NCBI RefSeq assembly: GCF_030269515.1 | Contig: NZ_BSTM01000007.1 | Location: forward strand, 1 to 64,000 | Direction of reading: 5' to 3' | DNA: 64,000 bases | Source of the DNA: Actinomadura sp. NBRC 104412 | GTDB lineage: Bacteria > Actinomycetota > Actinomycetes > Streptosporangiales > Streptosporangiaceae | In this document: piece by piece, positions 1-9,763 of the stretch | Numbering within the stretch: the first letter of the stretch is position 1 | Layout: every line of letters starts with the position of its first letter | Program-made: the position numbers and the translations under genes | The notes under the pieces: model-generated | The model's database searches: none | The model's input: only the letters and a program-made list of their open reading frames with translations | Told to the model about the DNA's origin: nothing

Positions 1-2
1 AC

Positions 3-3000
3 GCGGTTTCTGAGACGATCAGTACCGGCCCGGTCGGGTCACTGGACCTGGCGGTCTACCGCACCCCCGGCAGCGGGATCCGGTTGGAGTTGTCGGCGGG
101 GTCCGCTACGGGCGATCCGGTGTTGCACGCCGGGCAGTTCAGTAGCTTCCTCGACACTGTCCTGGGCGGGTCTACGGCTCAGACTTTGTATGAGCTGAGC
201 GCCGGATTGGCCCCCGGCGGCGGTGATGGTCTGGGCTCCAGGCGGGCACGTGGTGAGGCGCTTGATGTTGCGCCGGTGACGGTGGATGCGCTGGTGCGTG
301 AGCGGGTCGCGGCCGATCCGGACGCGGTCGCGGTCGTCGCCGACGGCGGCACCGAGCTGACCTATGGCGAACTTGATGCACGGGTCAACGCTCTCGCCGC
401 CCTTCTGATCGAGCAGGGGGTGCGGGTGGGGGATTGTGTCGCGGTCGCCATGAGGCGTTCGGTTGATCTGGTGGTGGCGCTGGCCGGGGTGATCCGTGCG
501 GGGGCGGCCTATGTGCCGATCGATCCGGGATACCCTTCCGAACGCGTCGAACACATCCTCGGCGACGCGGCACCTGCGCTGGTCATCACCGATGGACATA
601 CCGCCGATGCACATCGGCACGTACTGGGTGAATACTCCGCGCCACTACTTCGCATCGATGACCGCGACACCCAGCAGCACTTGGCCACCGGCCAGAAAAC
701 CGCCCCTGCTTTGATGCGGTCGTTGCATGAGCTTGACGCGGCTGTGGTGATCTTCACCTCGGGTACGACAGGCGATCCGAAGGGCGTGGTCCTCACGCAT
801 CGGGCACTGGTCAACCGTCTGGCGTGGGGCCGGCGGGTGCTGGGCTACAAGCCGGGGGATGTGGCGCTGTGCAAGAGCGGTCTTGGTTTCGTTGATGCGG
901 TGACCGAGTTGTTCGGGCCGTTGATCGCCGGTGCCCGGATCGTGGTCGTTCCCGCCGAGACCGCCCAAGATCCGGCCGGTCTGCTCGATGTGATCGCCCG
1001 GTACCGGGTTACGCATCTGCTGACCGTGCCGAGCCTGGCCGAGGTCCTGGCCCGCCACGACGACGCACCCGCGGCGCTGGCCACGGTCCGGTCGTGGGTC
1101 TCCTCGGGTGAGGCGCTCACCGCGGGCACCGCCCGCGCCATGCGGGCTGCCGCGCCGCACGCGGTGCTGCACAACTTCTACGGTTCGACCGAGGTCACCG
1201 GCGACGGCACCGCCGCCACCATCACCCACACCGAGAGCACTGTGATCGGTGTACCGGTCGCCAACACGACAGCGCACGTACTCGACGCCTGGCTGCGCCC
1301 GGTACCGGCAGGTGTGGCGGGTGAGTTGTATCTGGGTGGGGTGCAGCTCGCGGACGGATACATCGCACGCCCCGGCCTGACCGCTGACCGGTTCGTGGCC
1401 GACCCGTTCAGCGACCAGGGTGCGCGGTTGTATCGCACCGGCGATGTGGTGCGGTGGAACTCCCACGGCCAGTTGGAGTTCCTCGGCCGCAGCGACGATC
1501 AGGTGAAGATCCGTGGGTATCGGGTCGAACCCGGTGAGGTCCGCGCTGTTCTCGAGCGGCATCCGGGCGTGTCGGGTGCCGCCGTCATCGCCGTGGACCA
1601 CCCCGCCGGCGGACACTACCTCGCCGCCTATGTGACCACCACCAGCACCAGCACCACGGACGCCGAAGACACACCACTGTTCGACACCCTGCGCGAGCAT
1701 CTCGCGGAGTCGCTGCCCGACTACATGGTGCCCGCGACCTTCACGCGCCTGGACCGGTTCCCGGTCACGCCCAACGGAAAGCTGGACCGCCGCGCGCTGC
1801 CGCAACCAGACCTGACCGCGGGTGCGGTCGAGGGGCGGGCGCCCCGAAGCGACACCGAGATCGCCCTGGCCGGCATCTTCCGCGACGTCCTGCACCTGGA
1901 CGGCAACACCACTCTGGGCGTGGGCAGCGAATTCTTCCGCCTCGGTGGGCACTCCCTGCTGGCAGCACGACTTGTCGCACGCGCCAACGCGCTACTGGGC
2001 ACCGCGCTCACCCTCCGCGATGTCTTCGACCACCCCCGCATCGGCGAACTGGCCCGCATCGCCGACACCACCACCACCGCCCAACCCTCCGGCACCTCCC
2101 GCGCACGCATCGGCGACCTCCCACGCCCAGCCGCCCTCCCGGTCTCCTACGGACAACAAGCACTTTGGTTCACGGAGCAGATCGCCGGGCGTTCGATCTA
2201 TCGAACTGAAATCGTGCTGCAAGCACGCGAGCGGCTCGATCTGGATGCTCTGGAGACGGCGGTCCGTCGGACGGTCGCTCGTCACGAGATCTTGCGCACG
2301 ATTCTCGTACCGGACGAGGAGACCTCATCGCTGCGCCAGGTCATCTGTCCGGAGCCCGGCGCCGACACCAAGGTCCTGGAGGTCGAAGACGCCGCTTCCG
2401 AGCCGCTCACCGAAAAGATCGCTCAAGTCGCCGCACTGCCCCTCGACTTCACCTCCGAGTTCGGACTGAAGTTCCATTTGCTGCGCCATTCTGATGGCGA
2501 TGTGCTCGTCGCCTACGGGCACCACATCGTTACCGACGCGGATTCTTTCGGAACCCTTGTTCATGAACTGAACGAGTTCTACCTCGAAGCGGCTACCGGC
2601 AAGCCCGCCGATGTCGCGCCCTTGCCGACCCAGTACGCCGATTTCGCGGTATGGCAGCGGCATGTGCTGGGAGATCGGGAAGATCCGGAGTCTCGCTACC
2701 AATCGGACCTGCGGTACTGGAAGGACCTGCTGTCGGATCTCCCGACCGAAACCGTCCTGCCCCTCGACCGGCCACGCGACGCATCCGAAGAACGGACCAT
2801 CCGACCGGCGACCACGTCCCTCACCGGCGATGAGACCGCCATGGTCGACGAACTGCTGTTCGAACTCAAGGCAACGCCGCTGCAGGCGTTGATTGCGGCG
2901 TTCTCCTTGGTGCTGTGGGACGAAGGGGCGGGCGACACGATACCTGTCGGCACCCCGGCCAGTCTGCGGGACCAGCCCGAGCTGCAGGACCTGATCGGGT

Positions 3001-6000
3001 ACTTCGTGAACACCGTCGCTGTACGCGCCGATATCGACGCCGATGCCGGCTTCGCTCAGACCCTGCTCCGGTGCCGCGATCGCATGCTCGAAGCGGCTGA
3101 CCACAAGCTCGTTCCGTTCGAGCACGTCGTCGAGGCGGTGAACCCGCCGCGGCGGGTCGGGATCAGTCCGCTCTTCCAGGTGATGGCCGCCTACGTGGAT
3201 CGCGGTGGAGGTTCGGGTCCGGCGTCACCGCTCACCAACTACGTCTCGACCACCGCGGATGGCCCGCTGGCATCCCAGCCCGCGCTGTTCGATCTCGTGT
3301 CGAGCATCGAAAGGCTAGACAGCGGGGCATTCGGACTGAATCTGAACGCGGCCCGTGAGTTGTTCTCGGCGGACACCACGTCGCGATTGTTGCGGAAGAC
3401 GGCGCGTTTCCTCGTGCTCGGATCCCGGCACCCGGATCTGACGGTCAAGCAGCTCGCCCAGATCGTTCGTGCCGGTGACGAGGGCCGGACCGGAGCTGAC
3501 GACGATCTCGGTGACGTCCGCCGTTTCCGTCTGCCGCTCGAGGACTTCGACATCGGCGTGGCTCCGCTCTGGCGGGCGGCGATCGACCACGTCGGCCACG
3601 CCCTGTCGGGAGCGAGCCTCGGCCTGCGATTGGCGGTTCGCGACGGCGGCACCGGTGAACTGGTCGCCGAGACCGGCAATCCCGAGGTGCTGGACGCGGT
3701 CAGGGAGAAGCTCCCCGAGCTGGTCACCGCATATCAGGCGAAGATTCCGATGGCCGTTGTCCCGTCCCCTCGGGCCGCGGCCGGATACGAGGACGACGAA
3801 CTGGCGGCCGTCCTCGACGATCCGTTCTGGGAGGACTGGGCGGATCGGCTCGCTGACGCGACCGCCACCGTGCTGCCGCGGCGAGGCGACGCGGTGGCTT
3901 CGGCGGCGTCAGGTGTCACGGCTGGACGAGCGGTTCCCGCCGCGGACGGGACTTCCCTGCGGTCCGTCGTGCTGACGGCCGTGGCCAACGCCCTGTCCGG
4001 GATCGCTGAAGGTGATCTGTTGGTGGAGCTCCACGAGTCCGACGGTCCACTGAGGACCCGTAAGTTCCCCGTGCTGCTCGATGACGGTGAGGTCATCGGA
4101 CTGAGCCCCGAGCGAGCGGCCGAATACGCCGCGCTGGCCGGACATCCCCGGTTCAGCCGCTTCTTCGACGATCTTCCGATTCCGCGGGTTCGGGTGGGCG
4201 TGTTCCGCAGCCGAGCGGAGCTGATCACCGAGCCTGCCGCGGGGGTCGGCGCACCCGAGGACGGACTCGGCATCCAGGTCCTCGTCGCGGGTGGTGCGCC
4301 CGACGATCACGTCGTCCGCGTCCGGGTCGAGTCGGCGCACACCGTCGACGTCGACGTGTCGGCGCTGGCCTCCGCCATCACCGAAGAGATCGGCAGGACC
4401 GGGGTCCCCGCCCTCGACGACGAGCGTCGAGAGGTGTTCACCCTGCGTCGCGCTGACCGGGTCGCGTTGACGCCCGCCGAAGAAGAATCCATCCGAGCCC
4501 GGTACGGGCACGACGCCCAGATCCTTCCGCTCGCCCCGTTGCAACGGGGATTGTTCTACCACCTGCTGCGGTCGCGGGAATCCGACGACCACAACACCTA
4601 CGTCTCGCAGATCACCCGGCAGATCGCGGGAGATCTCGATCCCGGGCGGATGACGGCGTCCATCGCCAGTGCGATGGAGCGGTACCCCAACCTCAAGGCG
4701 GCGTTCGTCCCTCCCGGGGACGTCCAGGTGATTCCGTCCGGCGTCGAAGTGCCCGTGCGGGTCATCCGGTTGGACGAGTGGGGTGCCCGCGGGGTCGATG
4801 TGGAGCGGTTCCTGGCGGCCGAGCGAGGTGAGCCGTTCGACTTCGAGGTCCCGCCGCTGATCCGGTTCACCCTGCTCGAACACGGCCACCAGGCGTGGAT
4901 GCTGGTCATGAGTTTCGAGCACATCCTGTTGGACGGCTGGTCCATCAACGCGCTGTTCGATGAGATTTTCAGCATCTACGCCGATGACGGCTATGTCGAT
5001 CGGGTGCGACCGTCGTCTTTCCGCTCCTACCTGGACTGGGTCGACGACCAGGATCCCGAGACCGCCTATCGCGCCTGGGACCACTACCTCGCGGAGCTCG
5101 CCGGTCCGACGCTGCTGTGCCCCGACTTCGTCGACCTCGGTGACGCGCGGAGCGGGACCGGTGAGCTTCACCTCGACCTCGGCCCGGCAGAGGCCGCGAT
5201 GGTGTTCCGCGCCGCACGGGATGCCAAGGTCACGGTGGGCACCTTGCTGCAGACCGCCTGGGGGATCACGCTCGGCCGGCTCACCGGAAGCAACGACGTC
5301 GTCTTCGGCAACACCGTTTCCGGTCGGCCGCCGTCGTTGCCCGACGCCGACCGGATCATCGGGCTGCTGTTCAACACGGTCCCGATGCGGGTGCACTCGT
5401 CCCCGTTCGAAACGACTCGGCAGTTGCTCGCCCGCGTCCAATCCGAGCAGACGCACGTCATCGACTACCCGCATGCCGCTCTGACACAGATCCAGGCCAA
5501 CGCGGGCGTACCCGTCCTGTTCGACACGCTGTTCGTGGTGCAGAACGTGCCGCTCGGCAAGGCCGCGGGGCAGGACACAGGCGGGCTGCAGGTCGTCGGC
5601 GCAAAGGTCGACGACGCAACCCACTACCCGGTGACGTTCGCCATCGACCCGGAAGAACGCGACGGGTCGGCGACCGTGCACGTGCGCCTGTCCTACCGCC
5701 GGGACGCTTTCGACGCTCCGGCCGCGGAGCTGTTGCTCCACCGCTACGTGCAGGTGCTCACCTCTCTCACTCGCCGGCTCGACGAGCCTGTTGGCACGTT
5801 GTCCGCGCTGTTGCCGGACGAGACCGCCCCCCACACGGGTGTCGCCGCCGATCTCGTCCGCGACATCGAACCGGTCACGGTCGCCGAGTTGCTGCACCGG
5901 CAGGTGCGGCTGTCCGGATCGGAAACGGCGCTCGTCGCCGGAGATCGTCGGTACACCTTCGCGGAGTTCTTCGCCGAAGTGAATCGCTACGGCCGGCTTC

Positions 6001-8465
6001 TGCTCGACGAGGGAGTGCGCCGAGAGCATCGGGTCGCGCTGCTGCTGCCGCGCGACGAGCGCACGGTCATCGCGATGTTCGCGGTGTTCGCCGTCGGGGC
6101 CGCCTACGTCCCGCTGGACGCCGAACTGCCGGACGAACGGATCGGCTACATGATCGAGGTCGCCGAACCGACCGTCACCCTGGTGACCGACCGCGACGTG
6201 GATCGGCTCACCGGCGCCGCCGGCAAGGTGATCAACCTGGATGCCGTGACGACCGTGGATCGCCTCGCGCGGATCGACACGGCTCCGATCACCGAAGCGG
6301 AACGAGGCGGGCGGATCTCGCTCGACAACCTCGCGTACATCATCTTCACCTCGGGGACCACCGGACGGCCCAAGGGGGTCGCCGTCGGCTACCGCGGACT
6401 GACGAACATGTACTTCAACCATGTCGAGAAGATCTTCGATCGGGTGGTGGAGCACCAGCGCGGGCGCCGGTTGAAGATCGCGCACACGACGTCCTTCTCC
6501 TTCGACGCCTCGTGGGAGCAGCTGTTCTGGCTGCTGAACGGCCACGAGGTGCACGTCATCGACGAGGAGATGCGCCGCGACCACCAGCGGCTGCTGGCGC
6601 ACTACGACGAGGTGCGGATGGACGGGTTCGACGTGACCCCGTCCTACGGGCAACTCCTGGTCGAGGAAGGGCTGCTCGAACGGGACCGGCCGGCCGGCCG
6701 GTCCGTGTCCTCCGACGCGCCCGGTGTCGTCTTCGTCTCCCTCGGCGGCGAGGCCGTCCCCGACCGGCTGTGGCAACAGCTGCGCGACGCGCCGGGAGTC
6801 GAGTCGTACAACCTCTACGGACCCACCGAGTACACGATCAACGCCCTCGGCGCCGATCTGGCCGACAGCGCCACCTCGAGCGTCGGAACGCCGATCTTCA
6901 ACACCCGGGCCTACATCCTCGACGAGAACCTGGACCCCGCGCTTCCCGGCGTCGCCGGTGAACTCTACCTCGCCGGTGACGGAACCGCGCGCGGGTACTG
7001 GGGCCAACCCGCGCTGACCGCCGAACGTTTTGTCGCCTGCCCGTGGGAACCAGGACAACGGATGTACCGCACCGGCGATCTCGCCCGGTGGAACGACGCC
7101 GGGATGATCGATTACCTCGGTCGCGCCGACGAGCAGATCAAGATCCGCGGTTATCGCATCGAACCGGAGGAGATCCGGGACGTGGTGCAGGAATTCCCCG
7201 GGATCACCCGCGCCGAAGTGGTCGCCTTCGAGCATCCCACGGGGCTGCAACTGGCCGCGTACTACAGTACGACCGCGGACGCCGACATCAGTGAGTCGTT
7301 GCGCGACCATCTGACCAGGTACCTGCCCGACTATATGGTCCCGGCGGCCCTTGTCGCGGTGGACTCCTTCCCCCTCACCCCGACCGGGAAGCTGGATCGC
7401 CGAGCCCTGCCCCCCGCCGACGTGGCCGCGTCCGGACTCGGCACGGGCCGGGCGCCCGAGTCGGACACGGAGCTGGCAGTGGCCGGGATCTTCCGCGAGG
7501 TGCTCGACCTCGACGAGGGTCTGGTCCTGGGCGTGGCGAGCGATTTCTTCCGTCTGGGCGGGCATTCGCTGGCGGCCATGCGGCTCGCCTCGCAGATGAA
7601 TCGCGAGTTTGACGTGACCATCACGATGCGGGACATCATCACCGCTTCGACGATCGGGGAACTGAGTGCGGTGGTCGACCAGAAGATGCGGCCGGACGCC
7701 GATCCCGAGGTCGACATCACCGCGATAGCGACCCAATTCACCGAGTCCCTGAACGGCCGCACTCTGTTCTGCGCGCACCCGAAGTTCGGCGCCTCGTTCA
7801 TGTACTCGGAACTGTCGAGGTACCTCCCGCCCGGCGTCGGGCTGGTCGGAATCGATGATCCGGCGATCGTCGGCCTCGACATCGAGTTCGACGACCTCGA
7901 CGACCTCGCCGCAACCTATGCCGACATCATCCAGGGACTACAGCCGGCCGGACCGTACGAACTGCTGGGCTGGTCATACGGCGCACACATCATGTTCGCC
8001 GTGGCGCGCCGGCTTGTCTCCCGAGGGGAACGCGTCGGCCCCCTGGTGATCGTGGACGCCATGCCCGCGGGTTCGGAGAACTCGACGGAGCTTCTCGAAC
8101 GACCGGGATCCGCCGAGTCGATGCGTGACGAGATGCGGAAAGCCTTCGGCGAGGAGGCGTTCACCGAGTTGCTCGCCGACGCGAGGCAGCTCAAAGCCGT
8201 CGAGACGGCCGGTCGTCGCTGTGATGTCCTGACGTCCGCGCCGACGCGGGGCCGTCTCGACGTCGAGGCGCTCGTGATCGCGTCATCCGCGACTCACACG
8301 CCCCGAGTAGCGGAGCTGGGCCGCGAGGACGCGCTGGGATGGGACAGGCACTTGACCAACTTCACGTTCTTCGTCGCTGAGGACGAGGACCACCAGTCCA
8401 TCCTCGAGCCCGATTCCGGTCTGCCGAAGTGGGGCCCGCTGCTGACGGACTTGCTGGCCCGCTGA
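3..8465 (+). CDS. Nonribosomal peptide synthetase, C-terminal part (5' end outside window)
   Basis: The reading frame is open from the first base, so the protein starts upstream; residues are counted from the codon at 3. Order: tail of a C domain (1-75); A1 (about 90-600, FTSGTTGDPKG core); PCP1 (Ser651 in GGHSL); C2 (about 710-1150, HHIVTDA at 840); a 335-residue segment resembling a worn epimerisation domain (1165-1500); C3 (1505-1950, EHILLDG at 1639, so the first active-site His is Glu but the second is kept); A2 (1955-2440); PCP2 (Ser2522); type I thioesterase (2580-2820, Ser2658 in GWSYG, His2797). Read against GrsA, the A1 code is V-D-T-L-V-S-F-G-D-K, close to the published beta-alanine code. 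The A2 code is about D-A-E-D-V-L-L-I-N-K, acidic as for ornithine, lysine or N-hydroxyornithine. As the last module with a TE, it should release the peptide. C2 has no A or PCP of its own, which suggests a deleted module. Substrate calls are inference. Confidence 0.95.
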   Translation, partial: AVSETISTGPVGSLDLAVYRTPGSGIRLELSAGSATGDPVLHAGQFSSFLDTVLGGSTAQTLYELSAGLAPGGGDGLGSRRARGEALDVAPVTVDALVRERVAADPDAVAVVADGGTELTYGELDARVNALAALLIEQGVRVGDCVAVAMRRSVDLVVALAGVIRAGAAYVPIDPGYPSERVEHILGDAAPALVITDGHTADAHRHVLGEYSAPLLRIDDRDTQQHLATGQKTAPALMRSLHELDAAVVIFTSGTTGDPKGVVLTHRALVNRLAWGRRVLGYKPGDVALCKSGLGFVDAVTELFGPLIAGARIVVVPAETAQDPAGLLDVIARYRVTHLLTVPSLAEVLARHDDAPAALATVRSWVSSGEALTAGTARAMRAAAPHAVLHNFYGSTEVTGDGTAATITHTESTVIGVPVANTTAHVLDAWLRPVPAGVAGELYLGGVQLADGYIARPGLTADRFVADPFSDQGARLYRTGDVVRWNSHGQLEFLGRSDDQVKIRGYRVEPGEVRAVLERHPGVSGAAVIAVDHPAGGHYLAAYVTTTSTSTTDAEDTPLFDTLREHLAESLPDYMVPATFTRLDRFPVTPNGKLDRRALPQPDLTAGAVEGRAPRSDTEIALAGIFRDVLHLDGNTTLGVGSEFFRLGGHSLLAARLVARANALLGTALTLRDVFDHPRIGELARIADTTTTAQPSGTSRARIGDLPRPAALPVSYGQQALWFTEQIAGRSIYRTEIVLQARERLDLDALETAVRRTVARHEILRTILVPDEETSSLRQVICPEPGADTKVLEVEDAASEPLTEKIAQVAALPLDFTSEFGLKFHLLRHSDGDVLVAYGHHIVTDADSFGTLVHELNEFYLEAATGKPADVAPLPTQYADFAVWQRHVLGDREDPESRYQSDLRYWKDLLSDLPTETVLPLDRPRDASEERTIRPATTSLTGDETAMVDELLFELKATPLQALIAAFSLVLWDEGAGDTIPVGTPASLRDQPELQDLIGYFVNTVAVRADIDADAGFAQTLLRCRDRMLEAADHKLVPFEHVVEAVNPPRRVGISPLFQVMAAYVDRGGGSGPASPLTNYVSTTADGPLASQPALFDLVSSIERLDSGAFGLNLNAARELFSADTTSRLLRKTARFLVLGSRHPDLTVKQLAQIVRAGDEGRTGADDDLGDVRRFRLPLEDFDIGVAPLWRAAIDHVGHALSGASLGLRLAVRDGGTGELVAETGNPEVLDAVREKLPELVTAYQAKIPMAVVPSPRAAAGYEDDELAAVLDDPFWEDWADRLADATATVLPRRGDAVASAASGVTAGRAVPAADGTSLRSVVLTAVANALSGIAEGDLLVELHESDGPLRTRKFPVLLDDGEVIGLSPERAAEYAALAGHPRFSRFFDDLPIPRVRVGVFRSRAELITEPAAGVGAPEDGLGIQVLVAGGAPDDHVVRVRVESAHTVDVDVSALASAITEEIGRTGVPALDDERREVFTLRRADRVALTPAEEESIRARYGHDAQILPLAPLQRGLFYHLLRSRESDDHNTYVSQITRQIAGDLDPGRMTASIASAMERYPNLKAAFVPPGDVQVIPSGVEVPVRVIRLDEWGARGVDVERFLAAERGEPFDFEVPPLIRFTLLEHGHQAWMLVMSFEHILLDGWSINALFDEIFSIYADDGYVDRVRPSSFRSYLDWVDDQDPETAYRAWDHYLAELAGPTLLCPDFVDLGDARSGTGELHLDLGPAEAAMVFRAARDAKVTVGTLLQTAWGITLGRLTGSNDVVFGNTVSGRPPSLPDADRIIGLLFNTVPMRVHSSPFETTRQLLARVQSEQTHVIDYPHAALTQIQANAGVPVLFDTLFVVQNVPLGKAAGQDTGGLQVVGAKVDDATHYPVTFAIDPEERDGSATVHVRLSYRRDAFDAPAAELLLHRYVQVLTSLTRRLDEPVGTLSALLPDETAPHTGVAADLVRDIEPVTVAELLHRQVRLSGSETALVAGDRRYTFAEFFAEVNRYGRLLLDEGVRREHRVALLLPRDERTVIAMFAVFAVGAAYVPLDAELPDERIGYMIEVAEPTVTLVTDRDVDRLTGAAGKVINLDAVTTVDRLARIDTAPITEAERGGRISLDNLAYIIFTSGTTGRPKGVAVGYRGLTNMYFNHVEKIFDRVVEHQRGRRLKIAHTTSFSFDASWEQLFWLLNGHEVHVIDEEMRRDHQRLLAHYDEVRMDGFDVTPSYGQLLVEEGLLERDRPAGRSVSSDAPGVVFVSLGGEAVPDRLWQQLRDAPGVESYNLYGPTEYTINALGADLADSATSSVGTPIFNTRAYILDENLDPALPGVAGELYLAGDGTARGYWGQPALTAERFVACPWEPGQRMYRTGDLARWNDAGMIDYLGRADEQIKIRGYRIEPEEIRDVVQEFPGITRAEVVAFEHPTGLQLAAYYSTTADADISESLRDHLTRYLPDYMVPAALVAVDSFPLTPTGKLDRRALPPADVAASGLGTGRAPESDTELAVAGIFREVLDLDEGLVLGVASDFFRLGGHSLAAMRLASQMNREFDVTITMRDIITASTIGELSAVVDQKMRPDADPEVDITAIATQFTESLNGRTLFCAHPKFGASFMYSELSRYLPPGVGLVGIDDPAIVGLDIEFDDLDDLAATYADIIQGLQPAGPYELLGWSYGAHIMFAVARRLVSRGERVGPLVIVDAMPAGSENSTELLERPGSAESMRDEMRKAFGEEAFTELLADARQLKAVETAGRRCDVLTSAPTRGRLDVEALVIASSATHTPRVAELGREDALGWDRHLTNFTFFVAEDEDHQSILEPDSGLPKWGPLLTDLLAR

Positions 8466-8478
8466 GCGGATGTCGCTG

Positions 8479-8512
8479 TCCGGTGTGGTACGGCGCGCCG
8501 TACCGCACCGGA
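8479..8512. terminator. Bidirectional terminator palindrome
   Basis: A 34-base near-perfect palindrome (17-base arms with one G-T wobble, central GCGC) lies in the 73-bp gap between the converging NRPS and monooxygenase genes. Its position and symmetry fit a shared terminator. Confidence 0.7.
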
Positions 8513-8538
8513 CTCGGGCGTTTCCGGGATCGGGGTCC

Positions 8539-9759
8539 TCAGGTGATGGCGGCAGCGTCCTGCAGGCTGTCGAACAGGGCGGCGCGGCGCATGTAGGCCC
8601 GTGCGGTGTCGAACTTCTCGGCGGTGCGGCGCAACTGGTCGAGGTTGCGCCGACGCACCTCGGGGTCGCGTTCTTCCAGCAGCCGTTTGCTGGCGATCGT
8701 CTGGGCCTGCACGTAGTTCACCGCGGCATGGCGGCGCTGGCGGCTGTAAAGGTCGAGCAGGTCGTCGCCGGCGTCACCGGCGATCACCTTCGCGAGCTTC
8801 TCCGTCAGGTTGACGGCGTCGTGGATGCCGCCGTTCATCCCCATGCCGCCGATCGGGTTGTTCACGTGCGCGCTGTCGCCGGCGAGCAGGATGCGCCCCT
8901 TGCGGAAGGTTGCGGCCACGCGCTGGTTGACCGGATAGACGTTGCAGTACTCGACGTCGTACGGGCCGGTCTTCGGGAGGAACTTCTGCAGGCGCTGCTG
9001 GACGCGCGCCGGCGACAACGCGGTGGCGTCGTCCTCGTCGTGGCGGATCGGCAGAATCAGCCTCCAGAGCCCCTCGGGCGTTTCTCCCCTCACTTTGAAC
9101 ACGTTCGCCCACTCATGGGGGTCGGAGAAATAGTTGCGGAACGCCAGATTCGGCATGACGGTCTTCAGGTCGAAGCTGGTCGCGATCTTGATGAACCGCT
9201 CCGGATAGGTGAATCCTTCGAACCCGATGCCGGCGAGCTTGCGCACCGTCGATCGGCCACCGTCACAGCCGACAACGTAGGCCGCCGTCATGCGTTCGGT
9301 GCCGGCAGGCGAGGTGTACTCCGCCTCGATGCCGTTTGTGGTTTCGGTCAGACCGGTCAGCGCGTGGGAGAACCGCACGTCGAAGTCGGATTCGTTCGCG
9401 TATTCCTCGGCGATGGCAGCGGTCAGCTTGTACTGCTCGTACTGCAACACGTACGGGAACCGGAGCTCGTCCTTGAGCAGACCGAGATCGAACTCCGCCA
9501 CGACCTCTCCGGTCGGCCGGTCGTGGAAGCGATAGGTGCTCGACAGCAGGCCGTGCGCCCGGATCTTTTCGGTGACGCCCAGGTCGTCGAGCATTTCCAG
9601 GGTGCTCGGGTGGATGGTCGCCGCGCGCTGGTCCCGCACCGGCGCCGGCTCGGACTCGAGAACGGTCACCGGGACACCGAGCCGGTTCAGCGCCAGCGCG
9701 CAGACCATTCCGACCGGGCCCGCGCCCACGACGAGGACACGTGTGGTCTTGCTCGACAT
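8539..9759 (-). CDS. FAD-dependent aromatic monooxygenase (class A)
   Basis: The 406-residue protein has the three marks of class A flavoprotein hydroxylases: an N-terminal dinucleotide fold with GAGPVG near residue 12, the GCDGGRSTVRK (DG) motif near 165, and GRILLAGDSAH (GD) followed by a glycine-rich stretch near 280. Such enzymes use NAD(P)H and O2 to hydroxylate a phenolic ring. It follows the aryl-AMP ligase by 4 bp on the same strand, so the pair is probably cotranscribed, and it may modify the aryl starter acid (salicylate-like) before activation. There is no isochorismate synthase or lyase in the window, so the source of the aryl acid is not seen. The exact substrate cannot be read from sequence. 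Confidence 0.88.
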   Translation of the reverse strand: MSSKTTRVLVVGAGPVGMVCALALNRLGVPVTVLESEPAPVRDQRAATIHPSTLEMLDDLGVTEKIRAHGLLSSTYRFHDRPTGEVVAEFDLGLLKDELRFPYVLQYEQYKLTAAIAEEYANESDFDVRFSHALTGLTETTNGIEAEYTSPAGTERMTAAYVVGCDGGRSTVRKLAGIGFEGFTYPERFIKIATSFDLKTVMPNLAFRNYFSDPHEWANVFKVRGETPEGLWRLILPIRHDEDDATALSPARVQQRLQKFLPKTGPYDVEYCNVYPVNQRVAATFRKGRILLAGDSAHVNNPIGGMGMNGGIHDAVNLTEKLAKVIAGDAGDDLLDLYSRQRRHAAVNYVQAQTIASKRLLEERDPEVRRRNLDQLRRTAEKFDTARAYMRRAALFDSLQDAAAIT

Positions 9760-9763
9760 GCGC

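Noticed and set aside
3909..7778. Very long open frame on the minus strand opposite the NRPS
   Set aside because: It is the antisense of a clear NRPS, shows no domain and arises from GC-rich codon bias.
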